Shown piece after piece: positions 6,844 through 9,541 of a stretch of 9,541 nucleotides of DNA (within the stretch, counting starts at the first letter, position 1; every line of letters begins with the position of its first letter). Both the position numbers and the translations under genes were made by a program. The DNA comes from Solirubrobacteraceae bacterium. GTDB taxonomy: Bacteria; Actinomycetota; Thermoleophilia; Solirubrobacterales; Solirubrobacteraceae. The stretch is from the NCBI GenBank assembly GCA_030043235.1, contig JASHYF010000301.1, positions 1-9,541 on the forward strand. Direction: 5' to 3'. The notes below the pieces were generated by a model that was not told the DNA's origin, made no database searches, and was given only the letters and a program-made list of their open reading frames with translations.

Positions 6844-6893
6844 CGACGGCGCTCTTCACTCGGCACGGCTGCCAGAGCGCTGGAGCGCCGTCG
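6844..6893 (+). terminator. Hairpin downstream of holA with 11-bp perfect stem
   Basis: CGACGGCGCTC (6844-6854) pairs perfectly with GAGCGCCGTCG (6883-6893). The 28-nt loop itself contains GGCA-CGGC-TGCC (6862-6873). The structure begins 40 bp after the holA stop and lies ahead of the next gene's promoter. There is no T-run. A shorter GC hairpin, GCGGCC-GGT-GGCCGC, sits just upstream at 6830-6844 and overlaps it by one base. Confidence 0.45.
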
Positions 6894-6962
6894 AGGAGCG
6901 GCGCGAGGAAGAGCCGCGCGAGCTGCCCCTGTGAACGAGAGGTGAATGCGCGGGGCGGTCGC

Positions 6963-6990
6963 TTGATCGAGCGCGAAAACAGGGTAGACT
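6963..6990 (+). promoter_or_regulatory. Sigma70-type promoter of the FN3/TIG gene
   Basis: TTGATC (6963-6968) and TAGACT (6985-6990) are separated by 16 nt. They match the TTGACA and TAnnnT consensus elements better than anything else upstream of a gene in this window. Transcription would begin near 6997, giving a 5' leader of about 70 nt that is G-rich (GGGG at 7014, GGG at 7023, 7040 and 7045). Confidence 0.6.
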
Positions 6991-7057
6991 GTGCGCGCGG
7001 CTGGGCGCTGTGCGGGGTTGGTGGGCGCGCGCCGCGTTTGGGATGGGATGAGCTAAA

Positions 7058-7063
7058 AGGAGG
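7058..7063 (+). promoter_or_regulatory. Near-perfect Shine-Dalgarno of the FN3/TIG gene
   Basis: AGGAGG lies within AAAAGGAGGGG, 6 nt before ATG 7070. It is the strongest ribosome binding site in the window and sets the start, which leaves a normal basic region and signal peptide. Confidence 0.85.
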
Positions 7064-7069
7064 GGAATC

Positions 7070-8974
7070 ATGCTTGGACGTGCGCGGTATCGCGCGGGTG
7101 GCCGGGTCCCAACGGGCGGCGGTGGGAGGCTGCATCGACGATGGCTCTTGGCTGTGCCTGTGCTCGTGCTCGCGTTGAGCGGGGCGGGGGCCACGAGCGC
7201 GCTTGCGGCTGGGCCGCCAACGGTGGAAACCGAAAGGGCGAGTGAAGTCACGCGCAGCTCGGCGGTGTTGAATGCGACGGTCGGCCCGCAGGGCTCGGCC
7301 ACGGAATGCAACTTCGAATACGGCACCAGCCCGGGCGTGCTCGACGAAGACGCTCCTTGCGCCTATTCGCCGGGCTCTCGCCCGATCCTCGTTCCCGAGC
7401 TCGCGAGACTGCAGGGCCTGGCCCCGAGCACGGTCTACTACTTCCGCATCCATGCGAAAAACGAAGACGGGGGAAGCTTCGGGGAAGAACTCGAATTCAC
7501 GACCCTTCCCAAGGCGCCCAAAACGAACACTGGGAACGCCAAAGAAATCCACGGCACCTCGGCGACGCTCGCCGGGTTGGTGACCCCGAACGGATCGCTG
7601 GTCACCGAATGCTATTTCCAGTACGGCCCCACGACGTCATACGGGTCGAACGTTCCGTGCGCGCAGGAAGTGGGCGAAGGCTCGGAACCCTCCGAAGCAG
7701 TGCTCGTGACGGCGCACATCACGGGCCTGGAAGAAAGCACGCGCTACTTCTTCCGCGTGGTCGCCCGCAACGCGATCGGTCTCGAACATGGCGGTAAGGA
7801 AGGGTTCCGCACGCTGCCGAGCGAACCGTCGGCCACCACGGGGCTGGCCGGCCTCATCGGGCGCACCTCGGCGAAGCTGAAAGGATCGGTGACGCCCAAC
7901 GACGCGCTCGTCGAGAGCTGCTACTTCGAGTACGGTAGAGCGGCCGGCAGCGGGCTCGCCGAAAACACGATCCCGTGCGAAACGCTGCCGGGCGCGGGCG
8001 AAACGCCCGAACCGGCCATCGCAGCGCTGACCGGCCTCTCCGAAAGCACGACGTACGTGTTCCGTCTGGTCGCGACCAACAGCTTCGGCACAGGCGAAGG
8101 CGGGGTGGGCCACTTCATGACGCAGCCGAGCGCACCGACGGTGCTCCTGCACCAAGCAAGAGAGATAACCATGCACTCCGCCGAACTGAGCGCCTCGGTG
8201 AACCCCGAAGGCAACCTGGTCACCGAATGCTATTTCGAATATGGGACGACGCCTGCCTTCGGCGGCGTGGCGCCGTGCAGCACGCTCCCCGGCGAAGGTG
8301 AGAAATTCGTGAAAGTGAGCGCCGTGCTGAGCGGGCTCAGCCCCGACACCCGCTACATAACGAGGGCGGTCGCGGTCAACGCCTTGGGCACAGGGACGCG
8401 GAGCCCCGAATGGGCGGAAAAGAAGGCCTTCACCACGGCGAGCGAAGGCGAACCACCGGTCGTGACCAAGGTCAAGCCGTCCAAGGGTCGCGCGGCCGGC
8501 GGGACGAGCGTGACGATCAAAGGCGCGCGCTTCGAAGGCGTGACCGGCGTGTTCTTCGGCGAAGCCGAAGCGACGATCGAGCACGTGTCGCCCTCGCAGA
8601 TCGAGGTCGTCTCCCCGCCCGGAGTCGGCACGGTCGACGTGACCGTCGCGACAGAAGCGGAGGGCACGAGCACGATCACGAGCGCTGACCGCTTCACCTA
8701 CGGCGCGCCGGAAATCACCGGTCTCAGCCCGGACAGCGGACCCGCCAGCGGTGGTACGGAAGTGACCGTCAGCGGCTACGGCTTCGAACTGGGCGCCCAA
8801 GGCACCTCGTTCGCGTTCGGCAAGGCGGCCGCGAGCTCGGTCGAATGCACGTCGGACACCAGCTGCATCGTGATCGCCCCGCGCTCGAGCAGCGGCAAAG
8901 CGATGAGGGTCTCGGTGCAGGCGACGGTGAACGGTAAGCGGAGCTCGAAGGTCGCGTACACCTACACCGCCTGA
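7070..8974 (+). CDS. Secreted protein with four cysteine-paired FN3-like repeats and two IPT/TIG domains
   Basis: This 634-residue exported protein has a basic N-terminus (LHRRW), a hydrophobic core (LLAVPVLVLALSGAG, 26-40) and a likely signal peptidase site after SALA (43-46) or nearby. Four fibronectin-III-like repeats follow, at about 49-145, 150-249, 253-352 and 354-457. Each has TSAxLxGxVxPxG, then xxECYFEYG, a second Cys in a PC motif, GL-x-x-x-T-x-Y-x-F-R and a closing FTT-like strand. The Cys pairs are 80/97, 181/197, 284/303 and 387/403. Two IPT/TIG domains follow: 463-544 (VTKVKPSKGRAAGGTSVTIK) and 546-634 (ITGLSPDSGPASGGTEVTVS), the latter with a Cys593/599 pair. There is no LPxTG motif, transmembrane tail or catalytic motif, so it is probably an extracellular or wall-associated adhesion or scaffold protein. 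Such repeat proteins are, in my recollection, common in Thermoleophilia. Glu codons are about 44 GAA to 8 GAG. The partner is unknown. Confidence 0.9.
   Translation: MLGRARYRAGGRVPTGGGGRLHRRWLLAVPVLVLALSGAGATSALAAGPPTVETERASEVTRSSAVLNATVGPQGSATECNFEYGTSPGVLDEDAPCAYSPGSRPILVPELARLQGLAPSTVYYFRIHAKNEDGGSFGEELEFTTLPKAPKTNTGNAKEIHGTSATLAGLVTPNGSLVTECYFQYGPTTSYGSNVPCAQEVGEGSEPSEAVLVTAHITGLEESTRYFFRVVARNAIGLEHGGKEGFRTLPSEPSATTGLAGLIGRTSAKLKGSVTPNDALVESCYFEYGRAAGSGLAENTIPCETLPGAGETPEPAIAALTGLSESTTYVFRLVATNSFGTGEGGVGHFMTQPSAPTVLLHQAREITMHSAELSASVNPEGNLVTECYFEYGTTPAFGGVAPCSTLPGEGEKFVKVSAVLSGLSPDTRYITRAVAVNALGTGTRSPEWAEKKAFTTASEGEPPVVTKVKPSKGRAAGGTSVTIKGARFEGVTGVFFGEAEATIEHVSPSQIEVVSPPGVGTVDVTVATEAEGTSTITSADRFTYGAPEITGLSPDSGPASGGTEVTVSGYGFELGAQGTSFAFGKAAASSVECTSDTSCIVIAPRSSSGKAMRVSVQATVNGKRSSKVAYTYTA
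7214..8440 (+). repeat. Four FN3-like repeat units of about 101-103 residues
   Basis: The units are at about 7214-7504, 7517-7816, 7826-8125 and 8129-8440. The spacing between the first cysteines is 101, 103 and 103 residues. Protein similarity is strong in the CYFEYG strand. Units 2 and 4 share an identical run of 21 nt at 7598-7618 and 8216-8236, while the remaining DNA has diverged, so the array is old with some local sequence retention. Confidence 0.8.
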
Positions 8975-8988
8975 AGACGACACCCGTG

Positions 8989-9042
8989 CCGGCGCGCAGC
9001 GCTGCCCGAGCACCAGCTGCTCGGGCAGCGCGGGCGCGCCGG
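8989..9042. terminator. Long hairpin terminator between convergent genes
   Basis: An inner perfect 14-bp stem, GCGCTGCCCGAGCA (8999-9012) with its complement (9018-9031), closes a 5-nt loop. After a small 1x2 internal mismatch it continues as an outer 9-bp stem (8989-8997 with 9034-9042). It begins 15 bp after the FN3/TIG stop and sits 43 bp before the end of the convergent membrane gene. It has no clear T-run on either side but could serve both genes. Confidence 0.75.
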
Positions 9043-9085
9043 GCCGGCCTTCCTTCATGGCATTCAAGCGCGCCGCGCGTTCTTC

Positions 9086-9541
9086 TTATTCCCGCCGGGT
9101 TATCCCGGTGACCTCCCATGCCCGGCCAAGGGCGCTGCCATAAAAAGCCACAATGACGAGAACCAGAGCACGTTGCAGCGCGGCGCTGTGGGTGTTCGCC
9201 AGGAGCGCCACGGCGAGACCGAGTTGCACTGAGTAGCCCCCAACCGAAATCGACGCGAAGGCGATATTCAGCTCTCTGGCGCGAGAGCCGGACGAGAAGT
9301 TTCCAGCTCGCTTTGCCCTCGGGATCAGCCGGCTGGTAGCCAGCAAGCCGACGGTCGCCATCGCGATGCTTGATAGCCCGAAGACGACCGAGCCCCCGGT
9401 CAAGGCCAGGATCGAGACGATGAAGACGTCCACCAGGACAACAAACGCGCTCCCGGCCAACACAGTGCGCAACTCCCGGGTCGTGGGGTTCGCGTCATCC
9501 GCGTTGACGACCGATACGGCGACGACCAGCAACCCCAAGAT
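9086..9541 (-). CDS. Multi-pass membrane protein, N-terminus cut by window edge
   Basis: The minus-strand frame runs from the right edge to TAA at 9088-9086, leaving about 151 visible residues. The hydrophobic segments are LGLLVVAVSVV (the end of a helix entering from outside the window), VLAGSAFVVLVDVFIVSILA, VVFGLSSIAMATVGLLA, then after a basic loop (SRLIPRAKRAGNF) IAFASISVGGYSVQLGLAVA and LVLVIVAFYGSALGRAW. There are therefore at least four and probably five membrane spans. A TTG at 9538-9536 could serve as a start but would sit inside the first helix, so the gene more likely begins beyond the window. GLLVVAVSV resembles a motif in small uncharacterised actinobacterial membrane proteins. 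No function is assigned. Codon use is less GC-extreme than in leuS. It is convergent with the FN3/TIG gene across a shared hairpin. Confidence 0.7.
   Translation of the reverse strand: MLGLLVVAVSVVNADDANPTTRELRTVLAGSAFVVLVDVFIVSILALTGGSVVFGLSSIAMATVGLLATSRLIPRAKRAGNFSSGSRARELNIAFASISVGGYSVQLGLAVALLANTHSAALQRALVLVIVAFYGSALGRAWEVTGITRRE

Noticed and set aside
5427..6866. Long minus-strand frame opposite holA
   Set aside because: Shadow of the HolA coding strand, with Arg/Leu/His-rich filler sequence and no motif.
6837..7178. Small plus-strand Cys/Arg-rich frame before the FN3/TIG gene
   Set aside because: It overlaps the start of the secreted protein in another frame, covers its promoter and has no ribosome binding site. 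Checked for a ribosomal protein S20-like gene, which often follows holA, and found none.
6509..7552. Minus-strand frame spanning the end of holA, the spacer and the start of the FN3/TIG gene
   Set aside because: It crosses the promoter, Shine-Dalgarno and signal peptide of the plus-strand gene, and its composition changes abruptly at each boundary.
7637..9067. Long minus-strand frame opposite the FN3/TIG gene
   Set aside because: It would contain the terminator hairpin, and its translation is the mirror of the FN3 repeats (repetitive Arg/Ala/Phe pattern) without a domain.

Overview
The window is very GC-rich, with G or C at nearly all third codon positions. The gene types fit a high-GC actinobacterium, most likely class Thermoleophilia (Solirubrobacterales-like). 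That placement is an inference from protein style: a secreted protein of cysteine-bearing FN3-like repeats plus IPT/TIG domains, a LeuRS followed by a HolA-type delta subunit, and a DJ-1 regulator/enzyme pair. No mobile element, CRISPR array, tRNA or rRNA was recognised, and no stretch over 300 bp lacks a gene.

Layout from left to right. (1) A minus-strand coiled-coil protein (1-986), running off the left edge, carries a regular 11-residue (hendecad) repeat. (2) A divergent intergenic region of about 180 bp contains two small palindromes. (3) A plus-strand, translationally coupled pair (1167-2959) encodes a GlxA/FtrA-type AraC-family regulator with a DJ-1/PfpI sensor domain, then a stand-alone DJ-1/PfpI enzyme of the isonitrile-hydratase type. 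The two share the same nucleophile-elbow sequence. (4) leuS (3043-5613) is complete, with two low-complexity insertions. (5) holA (5790-6803) encodes the DNA polymerase III delta subunit and follows a spacer holding a GC hairpin and a perfect 14-bp tandem duplication. (6) A secreted, repeat-built surface protein (7070-8974) has its own promoter, a near-perfect ribosome binding site and a strong downstream hairpin. (7) A convergent minus-strand multi-pass membrane protein (9086-9541) is cut by the right edge.

The regulator and the DJ-1 enzyme probably act as one module, with the regulator sensing a ligand related to the enzyme's substrate. leuS and holA are housekeeping genes that appear to have independent promoters. 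The secreted protein stands apart in signals and codon use: Glu is mostly GAA, whereas leuS uses almost only GAG.

Three genes (coiled-coil, leuS, holA) have a TAnnnT hexamer ending 6-9 nt before the start codon and no good Shine-Dalgarno, which suggests leaderless or near-leaderless transcripts. I saw no clear new defence or mobile system. The most unusual items are the cysteine-paired FN3 array with its Glu-codon inversion, the hendecad coiled coil, and the paralogous regulator/enzyme pair.
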